Of a stretch of 64,000 bases of DNA, positions 1-11,890 are shown one piece after another. Source of the DNA: Blastomussa wellsi. Lineage: Eukaryota; Cnidaria; Anthozoa; Scleractinia; Plerogyridae. The position numbers and the translations under genes are program-made. The notes beneath the pieces are model-generated. The model was not told where the DNA came from. It was given only the letters and a program-made list of their open reading frames with translations, and made no database searches. The DNA lies in NCBI GenBank assembly GCA_947652115.1, contig OX393568.1, positions 18,856,132-18,920,131 of the forward strand, given 5' to 3'. How positions within the stretch are numbered: position 1 is the first letter of the stretch; each line of letters opens with the position of its first letter.

Positions 1-7
1 TGCTTAC

Positions 8-118
8 CGTAAATGCATGGAGAAGACTGACACTCGTCGATCTCAACATCACAATCATAACCCGTGTATCCAGCCTGACATTGACAGGTGTAGTTGTTTA
101 CATGATCAACGCATGTAC
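8..118 (-). CDS. VWDE-like: Gene A exon 17: calcium-binding EGF exon, 111 bp; gene continues off the left edge
   Basis: [20 protein letters not shown] followed by [13 protein letters not shown], phase 1-1, donor GTAAGCA at bases 1-7. The downstream exons and stop are outside the window. Confidence 0.9.
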
Positions 119-1280
119 CTATGAATAAAAAATTATCGAATCTGATCAGTTCTCAGCACGCCCTATGTTTGACCAAATGGTATAATATTCTCCCCTGGGT
201 ATTGTTATTCATGAAATGTAAATGAAGTATGGGGAATCACTCTGGCTTGGGAAAGGCCCAAACCAGACAAAGAGTCTGGAGAATGCACTCCAAAAATCCG
301 GATTCCTCGTGGGGTGGGAGGGGCGGTTGCTATATCTAATCTAAAGGCGGCCTAGGATAGAATGCAAGGGGTGGGACTAACCTAGTCTTTTATAGTCATA
401 ATTAAGATATCCTCCGGGCATTTTATTTAAAGATAAAATGACTTTGCATAAGAGCGCATAAAGGAGATACATGTATATTTTCAAAATTTAGCGTAAATTT
501 TTGAAATTCGTCATTTACAATCTGTTTCAATCTTCTCCATCCTCAGCCATCCTTTTTCCTTTTTGGTTAAGTATCAACTCTTGGTGTTAGGTTTCTTACT
601 TTTTAAGGGCAATTTGGTTCGTCCCAAAAAAAATGATTCAAAATATCGTGACGTGGCTCCTTTAAGGAGGCTCAAAAGGGTTTTCAGCCGCGCGCGCGCT
701 CTGTTTCATAGCTCGCGTCAGCTTGGGATCCAAATTGCCATTAAAGATGCACACGCTTCATCTGAAATTCGCGCATTCGGAAATGAAACGTGCGAAAAAA
801 ATATTTTTTTTTTATTTCGAAAATTAACTCGATGACCTACCTTGATTTTTTGCTTGCGATTAATATTCAATATGCTGATTCAAATAGAATCAAAAGTTGT
901 AGTTGGGCAAAAGTTATGTAGTGGAATTTCTTGTAATTTATTAAACGCCTTTTTAATAAAAATTAAACTTCCACTAGATAACTTTTCTTTAATATTTGCA
1001 CACAAGATATATAATTAAGGGAACTTAATAACGAAATAAAAATGGCAGGTCACCGACTGAGTTTCAAAGATAATTGACAAAAACTGAAATTTTCGAGGTC
1101 TTTTGTCACTGACGGGTTGTTGCCATTGTAACTTCTATGACGACATAAACATTCTTAAAGTATTGCCCAATAACAGAGTTCCAAATCTAGTCCTACTTTG
1201 CCGGAATGATCACAAGCACTTTTTCTGTAATCCTGCATCGTTATACAAGCAGTGTAATCGTGAGAAACTCTTCCGACCCT
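119..1280. other. Intron of gene A, nothing recognised
   Basis: AT-rich intronic DNA between exon 17 and a palindromic element. A GC-rich palindromic scrap (AAGGAGGCTC) near 665 and CG repeats near 690-700 are the only structure seen. Confidence 0.6.
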
Positions 1281-1289
1281 CCTTAAGTG

Positions 1290-1650
1290 TTTTCTAACGA
1301 GGTGTCCAATAACAAGGTTGGAGTCTTGCGCGTGCGAGCACTGTTTGGTTTCTTATTACGACTCATTCTCGTCCCCAGAGGCCGCGATTCGTTTGGTCAG
1401 CACCAACAATTGAGACCTCTTGGAAGGTCCAACACCGGAAGTCCGCGAATCACGGACTTCCCGTTACTCTGCACATGCACAAAGTCAAATCTGACAAATC
1501 AGATTGGCTGAAAGCTACAAAACGTGTTTTCTAAGCACGCTCACAAGTTGTTTACGGCCAGAGGTCGTGATTCTTGGTGCTGAGCAAAAGGATCGCAGCC
1601 TCTGGGACGAGAATGATTACGACTGAGCACTCCTTGGTATTCTTAGAACT
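1290..1650. mobile_element. Palindromic MITE-like element
   Basis: ATTCTCGTCCCCAGAGGCCG at about 1365 is mirrored by CTCTGGGACGAGAAT near 1600, with a further inverted match at GGTCAGCACCAA/TTGGTGCTGAGC. Arms about 100 bases, diverged. Confidence 0.6.
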
Positions 1651-2872
1651 TTTAGTTTCAAAAATTGTTGTATTTATTGATCATAGTGACGTTAAAATAT
1701 TGTTAACTGGTTTCAAGTTACCGGCGATTTTTCTCTAATTCTGTTATACAAGTTTTAAAAGATACGCTTTCAAATGTATTATAAGTAAATTAAACAAATT
1801 AAACAAATCGGACTCCTCTTCCCGTTTCGTGGTCGTCCGATTTTGTTGATCATTCGTATCATTACAGACCGATTGGACTCTGCTTAGCCCTTTTACTATT
1901 CAGAAATTGTTGCGCTCTATAACTATAACGTAACATTCACAATGTGCTGATATACAATACTCGTACACTAGGGGTTTATCGTCGGGATCAATGTATGTCT
2001 TGTTAGTGTTATTATAAACCCTAATATTCTGTTTCTCAAATGTTTATCGCATCATTAAAATAAATCTTGTCTTTCAGTTATTATTGTATACAGTTTGCCA
2101 TTTCTTGTTGATTTACTCTATTGTATTTCCAAAATCAGAGCTTTTCAGACTCTTTTCACACAGTCAATGTGTGGTTCTCTAAACTTGGCCTGTTCTCGTT
2201 TTAAATGGGAATTCGAAGGAGGACGATTACTTCGCGTGATAGAGGACAGGGTATGTATCTGTTTGCTTATTCGCAGAAAATCAAATTAATCAAAACAATA
2301 TGATCACTAGACTATTCTAACATCGACGCTCCACGGAGCACCATACTCATAGAGACCTATGTAGTCCATTTTTCATGATCAGAATGGCTTGCGGAATGGC
2401 TCGCGGGCGCAAACGACTGACAACGACGTCACTCATGACGGCCATGCCCAAAATAAGTCTACCTTAGCTTCGCATTTACATCTTCGATATTGGACATTCA
2501 TTTTATGTCAATTGAGAGCTGTTATAACAAGGTATCCAGCGGGTTCTTATTGAAGATGTTTTTTCTCCCATGACTCTGCCCTTTTGACGAATGCTACGCA
2601 GGCTGCTCTACAATTTTCGGTGATGCAAACATCACTGCAATTGTTCTCGGAACATGTACCCGCGGTTAAACTCTCAGGGAAAACACAATATAGCCAATCA
2701 ACAGCGTGTTGAGTCACAAGGTGCATGGGAATACGAATTGTCCTAAAAGATCGGCTATTTTGAAGTTTTGTCCGTTTTGACAAAATTTGTCCCCTACTAG
2801 TTTTTGCGATTTTTCTCAATTAAAATGACAAATATATCAAAGCAGACCGATCATAGAGCTTCTTTGTTGTAC

Positions 2873-3336
2873 TTTATTATATGGCCGTGTGTCACGTGGA
2901 CTGGAAACTAGCGAATTCACGAATTTGATTGGCTAAAATCAATGTTGACCGCGGTCTAGATTTTCCCATCTAGACCGGCATCTAGACCGGTTACAGTTTG
3001 GGGTAAGAAAGTTACAAACAAAACAGGAACACATTGTCTCCTTTTGTCTAAAAATACTAAATGGAAAATTATAAAAGCTTGACAAGAATAAAAAGTAAAG
3101 ATAGGACCAAATTTTTGCAAATTTAAGTTCAGCTCATCGCCGTTCGCAAACAAAATGTCAGAGAGAACGAAGCAGTGTCGTTAAGCAAATTTAAGTTTCC
3201 GTTTGGCCATATAATAAACATCTTATTAACCGAGCTTAGTCGGTCTGTATGGGAGAATCTTGACCTCGTGCGTTCGGTCTGTACTCACGACCTCGATCAA
3301 AATTCTCCCATACAGACCTCCCGCTCGGTTAATAAG
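2873..3336. mobile_element. Two abutting palindromic segments
   Basis: TTTATTATATGGCC (2873) is mirrored by GGCCATATAATAAA (3205-3218). Immediately after, 3222-3336 is a hairpin bounded by CTTATTAACCGAGC and GCTCGGTTAATAAG with GTCTGTATGGGAGAAT inside both arms. Confidence 0.65.
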
Positions 3337-3616
3337 AGCTAAGTATTGTTGGACAAGTTGTCTGCCTCAAAAAAAAAACGTATTCCCACTGTCCTTTGTT
3401 TTGCAACAATCACTCATATCAATATGAAATCTACCAATGTCACCAAATTTGCCCCGGCTAGTCCGAATGGGTCCTAAATGACTGTTTGTAGGGCCATTTG
3501 GCCCCGGCGTGATTGGGGGTTCTCACCTTGCTAACATGGCATAGGTCAAATAAATAAAGTTAATAACCACTTCATCTCTAAAGTAATCTTATGCAAGAGG
3601 TAAGATGAATACTGAC

Positions 3617-3727
3617 CATATTGGCAAGGTGATGACTCGCATTCGTCAATATCAATAGTGCAGTTCTGTCCACTGTATCCAGGATCGCAAGTGCAACTGT
3701 ATCCGCCTGTGTAGTCGGTACATTTTC
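3617..3727 (-). CDS. VWDE-like: Gene A exon 16: calcium-binding EGF exon, 111 bp
   Basis: Same architecture and length as exon 15: GKCTDYTGGYSCTCDPGYSG and then IDIDECESSPCQYG. Borders CTACAG and GTCAGT, phase 1-1. Confidence 0.9.
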
Positions 3728-4679
3728 CTGTAGACAGGATGAACAATATGAATGATATGAATAATATGGACAATAAATATCTCCTCGGAGTGAGAACCCT
3801 CTGAGGCCGGGGGTGGGGATTCCTGCATGATTGGGATAACACAGGTAAATAATGGAAAGGTAAAATATGACCATGTTGTTGTTTATTTTTATTTTTTCTT
3901 TCTTAGTTTTAGGTGATCTAAGTGACTGGCTAGCTCTGATAGCGTATATAATAGTGTATTAAAATATTATTAAGCTAGAAACAGGGCAAGGTTTTCGGAC
4001 GTACAAACATAGCCCAGCGTGATATAAGGAAGGTTTATAATCGTGATATTTTGGGCAACATATGTCCTACATATATGCTCTTTTCTCAGGTCTAATTCAA
4101 AAGGCGAAGAATCACCATCTCGATTGTCTAGTCATGGTCACGGGTCAATTTGACTCATCAAGATTTTCGGATGAAGGACTGTCATCTCCTGAAAAGTTCA
4201 GCATCGCATGTAAGCTCGTTCTAAAAATTGCGAAAAAACCATCAAAGGTGTGACATCAATGCCCCTTCCCCCACCATATGGTCAAGTACTGAAGTGATGG
4301 GATGCCTGTGCAAACCGAGCCGTGAGGCATTAAGGGAAGAGTGCAATAAAGGAAGATGGCGGCTTGAAACATGTACGTGTTTCCTTGTGAGGAATCCACC
4401 TCCATCGAGGACTAGTCAGGTATTCAGACATTACAATGTACTTAGAGAAACATACGCATAAATTAAATATAATACACGCTAAATGCACATTACGCAGCCA
4501 GGTACATCTTACAGTTACATCTTAAACTTAAAAGCAACACGCGTACGCCAGCTGAAGCTGATACTGGACTTTCCACTTCTCCATGGTGCTACTGTTGTTC
4601 TTGTTCTTGTTCTTGCTGTCTTTTGTGAATTTGCTTGAACATTTTTCATATATGATTGATTTATTCTTTAGTGTCTTAC

Positions 4680-4790
4680 CGTGATTACAAGGAGAATAGC
4701 TACAGTCATCATAATCTGTGTCACAATTTCTCCCCACATATCCTGGATCACAATTGCACGTGTAATTGTTGAGTCCATCAATGCAACGAC
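4680..4790 (-). CDS. VWDE-like: Gene A exon 15: calcium-binding EGF exon, 111 bp
   Basis: A 111-base phase 1-1 exon reading [20 protein letters not shown] and ending [11 protein letters not shown]. It supplies Cys3-Cys6 of one EGF and Cys1-Cys2 of the next, with the D-x-D-D-C calcium-binding start. Borders TTGAAG and GTAAGAC. Confidence 0.9.
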
Positions 4791-5929
4791 CTTCAAAAAA
4801 TAATATATACATGTAACCTTATTACAACAAAATTGTCCATAAAAAAATATGAAAAAAAAAATTATGTTACCCATTATAAATAGTTTCATATTATTCAGAG
4901 CCACCCATCTAAAAACCCAGCTGTTATTATGTTGAATATTCTCTAGAATATTCTTTACGTTCTCTTGAAATAATTATATTTCCAGGAACGTATAATAAAT
5001 TTCCGGAACGCCGGAAAATATCCGAATTAGCAGCAATATTTAGTTTTCGTTCGATAGTTATGACAATTTCTCGCTTTCCGCCAGCATTTCTTTGTTTCGC
5101 AAAAATTCCCTCGTTACTTTCTACGGTACCACCAATCAGCCTTTGACACCCAAGGACTTTTATCTCTCTTTCTTTATTTTCTTTTCTCATTCCATCCGAA
5201 AGTTCCAGACAAAACTGTACCGCAAGGACAGAAGTGAGCGAAGCGAGCAAAGGAAAATCCCCCTGTTGGAAGCCAATTTCCCGCGTTTGGTCTAGCAGTG
5301 TTGACAGCCCGACACCTTTAATGAGTCACGCAAAAAAAGGAAATTTGCAATAACTCCGGAGTGAAAAATGATTTTGTATTTCTGTTTTTTTTTTTGTAAA
5401 CGAAAGAAAAATACACAGTTTATGTACACTAAAAATCACAATTTTGAACAAATTTGTGCACTTTTGGTAATCATATATTTAAGAGAGCTTTGTATTGGTT
5501 GGAGGGACAGACGTCCCTCCATTCTATTACCCACCATTGACTTCCCTTTACTCCAATCAAATTTTTCAATCTGACTAAGGGATGCTCTTAAGTGTGAACG
5601 GATCCACTTTTCAACCCAAACCATTTTATACGTTAGTACGCAGTCCTCTACTCGTTTACAAAATGGCCAATTGACACCTTGACCTGGGTTAAAGGGAGTT
5701 AAGGAGCAGTAGCGATCACAAAGTTGTAATAATATTGTCCAAACTTCACTTTTCCATAACTAAGCCATAAAACATTGTTCGCCAAATCGCTGCCCAATTT
5801 TCCCGACACTTTCACAACAGTGGTCGTCTTTGACCCCCTTCTAAATACCAATACTTGTTTAATTTACGACATTTATCGTAGATAGTGTAATTTGAAATAG
5901 TAGATCAGAATATACGCTATTTTGGTGTG

Positions 5930-6195
5930 AGGCGTGGTAGCCTAATGGTTAGCGTGCTGAACTCCGGAGCGGACGATCCGGTGGGTTCGAGCCTCGAAAG
6001 GGGCACGGCGTTGTGTTCTGGGGCAAGACACTTTACACTCACAGTGCCTCTCTCCACCCAGGTGCTTACGCCTGCGATGGACAAGCATCCCATCCAGAGG
6101 AAATAAGAATTTTCCTCGCCCCTTAATGCCGGGATAAGCTCTGTCAGTTTGGGCCACTTGGCTCGAAGCTCAAACCCTAATGTTGAAAAAACGAT
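5930..6195 (+). mobile_element. tRNA-derived SINE
   Basis: A pol III A-box-like TAGCCTAATGGTTAGCGTG and B box GGTTCGAGCC about 40 bases apart, followed by a central block CTCACAGTGCCTCTCTCCAC and CCAGG. The same block is found in the SINE near 60.1 kb. Downstream end is uncertain. Confidence 0.75.
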
Positions 6196-6297
6196 TTAAT
6201 CATCCAGGTATAGTATGAAAATAAGCAAACGACCCATGATTTAGAGTTATTATAAAAAAAAGACACACAAGGTGACCACAAAAACTAGTATCGTTAC

Positions 6298-6708
6298 CTC
6301 GTACACATGGATACGATTCACACTCGTCAATGTTAGTATCGCAAATGTCTCCAGTAAATCCAGGAATACAATTGCATTCATAAAACCCTGATCCTCTGGG
6401 TTTGTTTGGATGAGGAACACAGCTTCCATTGTTCTGGCACTCACAGACAACCAATGATACTGTGATATTAACGAACGATGTGGCTTGACATGCATCCGTG
6501 GCTTTGAGGAAAAACTGCGTTTTTGCATCATTAGTAACATTCCATATCAGGACGTTGTCGCTCACTTCAGCCTTGTTTGGGCTTCCACTCATTAGTGAAA
6601 CTGTAACAGGCATGCCTTCCGGATCTACAACGTCAATAGTCAGCTGTAGGGTCTCTTGAAGCACTGCGAAGTACTCCGTGGTTGCAGAAAATTGAGGAGG
6701 AAGATTAA
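6298..6708 (-). CDS. VWDE-like: Gene A exon 14: cadherin/Ig-like domain, EGF, start of next EGF
   Basis: A 411-base phase 1-1 exon. Residues 1 to about 88 (NLPPQFSATTEYFAVLQETL, then TIDVVDPEGMPVTVSL) look like a cadherin-like or putative Ig domain of the type with a DPEG motif. An EGF module follows (CECQNNGSCVPHP, then YECNCIPGFTGDICD) and then the first half of a calcium-binding EGF (NIDECESYPC). Confidence 0.85.
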
Positions 6709-6825
6709 CTGGAGATATAAAAGACGAGGTGGATTTATTATAGAATAATGGAAGAAAATTTCGATAAGGAGACAAAATTAAAAAAATACACTGCGGAAAT
6801 GAGTATATGGGATTAATAATGTTAC

Positions 6826-6940
6826 CTTGACGCTTTGACCATGCCTTTGTGGTGACTTGTGGAAGACATTGATAGCACCAGTCGAGAGGATTTGTCTCAT
6901 TTGGAGCGAAGCAGTATTCATTTATAAGGCAAGAAAAGTT
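6826..6940 (-). CDS. VWDE-like: Gene A exon 13: Cys-rich PLDWC module
   Basis: A 115-base exon after CTTGTAAG, reading NFSCLINEYCFAPNETNPLD then WCYQCLPQVTTKAWSKRQ. The pattern C...yC.a..e.NPLDWC..C is a conserved short Cys module seen in VWDE-type proteins and other matrix proteins. Phase 0 in, phase 1 out, donor GTAACATT. Confidence 0.8.
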
Positions 6941-6969
6941 CTTACAAGGAAGGAAAAAAACGTTTAGTC

Positions 6970-7877
6970 ACACACCGAATGCACATATGGCGGACCACTC
7001 GGTTTTCGCCCGGGACGAATAACATGAAAGCGAGGCTAATCAGTGTTCGATTTTTTGCTTTGACCAGCAAGTCTTGCTTCGTTGTCGATTTGCTTCGTTT
7101 CGTTTCGCACTCCCTACGCGTTTATGTCTTCCTGAATGCCACCAGAAGGGAGTGAATCTTCTACTACAGAGAAGTGTTTTTTGGCAGTTTCCCCGTTTAC
7201 ATCTGAGGGGAAAACAGACGAAGGTAACACGAGGAATGGAGTTCACGATCTCCGAAGGAACTGTTCAGCCTGGAATATCTTAGAAAATGTGCAAGAGATC
7301 ACATTTATCTCATATTCGTTGCCATTTGGCTCAATGCTTTCACTGGTTTAAATGACGGGGCAGTTGAATTTCATTCGCTTGGTTGTTACACCGCAGTATA
7401 TGTTTGTGCGATTCTGTGCGAGTGGGCGCGGACGTAAACAACTTCTTCCATTGAGACGGAGGATGTCTAAGAGGAGCTTTTCTTAACCTTGGGGAAGGTT
7501 CTGGCCTTGTAAATCGTGTTAGAACATCACCAGTAACTACATAAGCTCTTCATTTAACCGACTTTTCTAAGATCTCCTATTCTGAAATGATGATGTAGCG
7601 AACAAAACTTTAGTTCCTGCGGAGATCGTGATCTCCTTTTCGTCGTCTCATCGTGCACTATTTTCCCATACAGGTGAACGGTGAAAGATTTCTATCTCTT
7701 TTCCAGGCATTCAGAAACACAAAAACGCACAGGGAGTGCGAAACAAAACAAACCAAATCGACAACGAAGCAAGACTTTCTGGTCAAAACAAAACACCGAC
7801 TAGCCTCGCTTTCATGCGATCCGTCCAGAGAGGCAACCGAGTGGTCCGCCATATTTGCATTCGGTGTAGTCAACAAC
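6970..7877. mobile_element. About 900-bp palindromic element with 290-bp arms
   Basis: In the intron after exon 12. The left arm contains CACACCGAATGCACATATGG and CTTGCTTCGTTGTCGATTTG; the right arm carries the reverse of both (ending CATTCGGTGTAG at 7858-7869). Arms pair out to the ACGATCTCC block (7248 and about 7630). Confidence 0.8.
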
Positions 7878-8256
7878 GCATTTAAAAGCGTTGGACGTCA
7901 TCTTTTTTTTTTTTTTACTTTATTTCGAAGCCAAAACAGGAAGGTACAGGATAATTGTTAATTACCATGTTTGCTTATCTCTCTTTGGCCACAAATAATA
8001 TAATACTCCTGGCACTATCTTAATTTCAAGAGAAATGCTAGAAAGCTCCTTCAAGCTGGCTTAAAATTCGATTTTCATATGCATAAAACACTACTCGTTT
8101 CGCGTGCCACGAGAAAAAAAAAACGTAAGATGTTGATCCTACGAGGGTTAGAAATGTAGTAGAGAGAAAATGTTATGACTGATGAGTGTACTTCAGAAAC
8201 CGTTTTATTTCTTAATTATCGTTCCATGATACTTGTTCCGATCATAGAGTACTAAC

Positions 8257-8509
8257 CTTAAGGACGCACCCAGTAGAAACATTGCAACTCATGCAAGCTG
8301 AGTCGTATGATATAAATGTGAGATTTTTATGGCTTTTGTGTTCACCGTCGTTAGACACTGATATCATCAGTCCAGCAGCTGTAGTTCCCGGGTCAATTTC
8401 ATTGAAATAACCTTGCGTCACTGGTGATTCTGGTAAATGACAGTCTGCGAGTACTAAGTCTGTCATTATAGCAGGGAACTTCTGTTCTGTACTGTTCGGT
8501 TTCCAGGAA
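8257..8509 (-). CDS. VWDE-like: Gene A exon 12: post-EGF segment
   Basis: The segment reads SWKPNSTEQKFPAIMTDLVL and continues to NVSTGCVLK, then a GTTAGT donor. The acceptor is uncertain. The AG at 8521-8522 gives the wrong phase after exon 11, while the AG at 8510-8511 (CGCCAG) restores it, so 8509 is preferred. A missed small exon before it is the alternative. It carries a C..C pair (ACMSCNVSTGC) and N-glycosylation sequons. Confidence 0.65.
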
Positions 8510-8879
8510 CTGGCGACCACCTATGTGCGGAAGGAAACTGTCAGTGGTTGATGAACCCAGACAAAACATTTCATTTCTAGTTATTATTGGTTATCGAGTT
8601 TAGGTTAATTTGACCTATAACCTAAACAGGTTAAAAACCCTGTTATAGAATGCTCACCGTAAATTCTTTCACATGACAGGTCATGTTTGTAGAATTCAAA
8701 AAGCCAATTCCAAAGACGGTCACCTTTCTACACGGGCGTTTTCGTCTGTCACATAAACCGTCTCCTTGCAATCTAGTTGAGATAGATTTATTGATTTATT
8801 TGTTTTGCTTTACTTATACATGGGTAAAACATCAGGCCTTAAAATATTCTGTAAACTGCATTAATTTCAATGTTAATTA

Positions 8880-9004
8880 CAATAAATATATCTTATTAGA
8901 CGTTTTGTTGTGTAACATCACTGCGAGTTTTGCTTTATTTTGACGAGCCTGTAGGGCGAGTCAAAATACAAACAACGAGTAAACATTCTAAGCGATGCTA
9001 CACA

Positions 9005-9033
<29 letters not shown>
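8880..9033. mobile_element. Compact hairpin MITE
   Basis: CTTATTAGACGTTTTGTTGTG (from 8892) is mirrored by CACAACAAAACGTCTAATAAG (to 9021); the arms meet at GAGCCTGTAGGGCGAGTC. Confidence 0.75.
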
Positions 9034-9036
<3 letters not shown>

Positions 9037-11344
9037 AACGTCAACTTGTTATATCCGTGAGGGCGAATCTCTAACCGGTTCTCTGGAGTGCAAATACCGC
9101 GTGGTATTTGTACTCGTTTTGGGCGTTATTTGTACTCTACGAAGCACAGTTGGGTAATAATCCACAATTATTTACAGATAAGAACCGATCCACTTAAGGC
9201 TCAAGTAATTTTGGCCAAAAACAACCCTACCTAAAACTTTTCCTTGTGAAAGCTATCCTTGAGTAAGTAATCAAATGGGGATTAAAATGTTCGATAAATA
9301 TAATCTGATCACATGACGACCAATTAAAGTTTGGCCCCCTGGGACCAATTTTTCCACCGAAATTTTCGAAAAATTGGCTAACTTTGAATGTCTCTCATCA
9401 TAACAGAAGGCATAACTGCCAACCAAATTAAACCTCTGTTCTAGCCAGTCTTTCTACTTTGTAAAAATGGTTATCAATTGTCCAGGGTCTACTTAACTGC
9501 AGAGAAACAATTTGAAACAATAATGGCAGTTTCCAAAGTTTTGTTATATGGAATCAAAGCAGATGAGTTGTATTCTAAATGTATAGAAAAAATCTGCGGG
9601 CAAATAACTTTTAGGTGTCAAACGAGAGCGCTCAAAACTCAACATTTTCAAAATTTGCATACTGGATAATGCAGAAAATCTTAAGAGCAAAGGATGCTTG
9701 TCTCGCATCACATGAAAGGCTATAAAACTTCATCGTTTCATTTATTGCAATCTGCCTTGAACTTGAAAGATAAAATACTTTTACAACTAGCTATGAACAA
9801 ACAAGGAAGTATTTCAAAACGTTTCAGATAGTTTCGTTTTCGACTCATCGCTATAATAATAGGTTGCGCATGCTTGAATCTTTGGAGCGCTACAAGAAAC
9901 CACTGCGAAGTGTCATGGTCTGAAAACTACGAAGATACACTAGAAATGTGCGTGACTTTTATATCTGCGAGTCATGCAATAATATTTCAACCGGTACGTT
10001 CGAGTTTTAAAATATGTTCCATTAAAACAGTAAGTGAAGACATCAGCCTTTTGTTTATTTGTGAAAAATGTAAAACCTAATACTGCAATTTGGTCGACTG
10101 ATTTGTCTCGAATTATAAAGAAAAATAGTCAACCTAAACATCAACCTTCCTTCCCCCCTTCACAGATGGGTTTTACTGCTAGTTAGGGAACAATCGGAAA
10201 GTGTTTCATTTATGTTTCATATGTTGTTTCGTTTCGATTTTTTTGCTATCAGATGAGGCTTTTTGAACCTTTAAGACACTTCGAAAAGAAAAAAAAAGAG
10301 CAACAAAAATAACATAATAAATGTAATATAGTTTTTATTTAGCTCATTTAGATGTATACAATGAATTTCACACTCTTGTTAGGGCAGTCTTAAATATTGC
10401 ATTAGTAGGTAGTAAGGCGATGCGAGCTGAGAAGCTAAATGAACCGGTAGGTTTTCTAGTTAGCTTCCCGTACGCAGGTAATTAATAAAAAATAATAGAA
10501 ACCACAAAAAGGACACGAATTCACAACTCAGCTTAGGCCCGGTTCAAACGTCGAACTTTACATGTGCCGAATCTTATGCAAATGTGGGAAAACAATACAT
10601 TTTTCTATTGGGAAAACAATAGATTGAATTAGTTCAATTTTTGCTCTGACAGGAGGTAACGTTTTATTTGCTTCGGAAATGCAAGCACACTTAAGTCTTT
10701 TAAGGAAGAAGGAAGGTCTTTCCAAATATAACATGATGACTGATCACTGGAAATCTACGTAACTACGACATGAAATCCCAATGAATATGAATCATACGTA
10801 AAATAGCTCCGCGAAGCCGTTAATAAAAACACTTGCCCTGTCTTTTCTTTCACTTGATGAATAAAGTCTCGGGTTTAGATATTCCTCCGTGTCTGAGTCT
10901 TTACTTTTACTTGTTGCAATTTAGTACTTATAATACAACTTGCGTTTACAATCAAAAACGTGAAATGGCAGTGCATGTGCGTGCTGAATTCTATACGGAT
11001 CCAGAACTTCAATGAAGAGAAAGCACAATATGCCGACAAACAAATTCTGGAGACCTTCGGACCTTCAACCGAAACACAAACTTAACAGTAAGTGTAAAAG
11101 TTTAACAGCAGATAAAAACAGTAAATATTTAACAGTAAATTTTAACGTACTGCATTTTACTGCCCAAGATGTGACATGTCTTGCCAAAAGGTACATTGGA
11201 CAGACACGGTTATAGAGTGGTAAAGTGATGAAGTCACAAAAACTAAATTTATGAAATTATGGGATTTGCTGACATATTCTGAAAGTACACGATGATGAAT
11301 GCCTATGAATGAATGGGTGAGATATTGTCCCTTTCATTAGGCCT

Positions 11345-11430
11345 TGTTAGGGGGGGTCTAGTTATCCCTTATCCCTCTGAGCTCGGTTATCCCTTATCCC
11401 TAAATGTATCAGCAATGTTATCCCTGAACA
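11345..11430. repeat. Short direct repeats of GTTATCCCTTATCCCT
   Basis: Two copies of TTATCCCTTATCCCT and a third partial copy lie within about 80 bases. Confidence 0.6.
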
Positions 11431-11529
11431 TACCTCTGTTGGAGTTTTCCCCGTAAATGGTCATAGATTGAAGTATAAACTAGAACTGGATCGAGGGAGA
11501 GAAAATGACGTCATCGGCTCGTCAGTTTA

Positions 11530-11890
11530 TTTTATATAGTATCGGAATCGGAAGAATCAGAACGTTTCCATTGTCTCCAGATTCCACTTATGACTCCGAC
11601 GCTTACGATCTAATGAAAACTAGATTGTCCGAGTTGGAGTTGTAAGCAGAAGCGAAAGGACTAACCAGTCATAAACAAGCAGTTTGATTATTTTACTCTT
11701 CCGCTTCTGCTTGCGACTACGACAATACAGTTTTCACTAGATCATAAGCAAAGGAGCGATAAGCGGATCGGAACCGTCTGCTTACGACTCCATCGGTTGA
11801 TTTTCACTAGATCACTTGCGTTTACAACTGCGCTTACGACTGGAACTCCGACTCCGTCGCTAGCTAGTGAAATCCAGTTGTAATCTATTT
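11530..11890. repeat. Degenerate repeats with TTTTCACTAGATCA motif
   Basis: Inside the spacer of the 9.3-12.6 kb element. The motif TTTTCACTAGATCA occurs at about 11728 and 11800 and in inverted form (GAAAACTAGATTG) near 11613, alternating with GCTTACGACTCC-like blocks. It looks like a decayed palindromic insertion. Confidence 0.5.

Noticed and set aside
4062..4461. Two plus-strand ORFs of 63 and 77 codons
   Set aside because: Short, overlapping in different frames, no motif or homologue recognised.
7040..7876. Overlapping ORFs on both strands
   Set aside because: They lie in the arms of a palindromic element and mirror each other; no protein family match.
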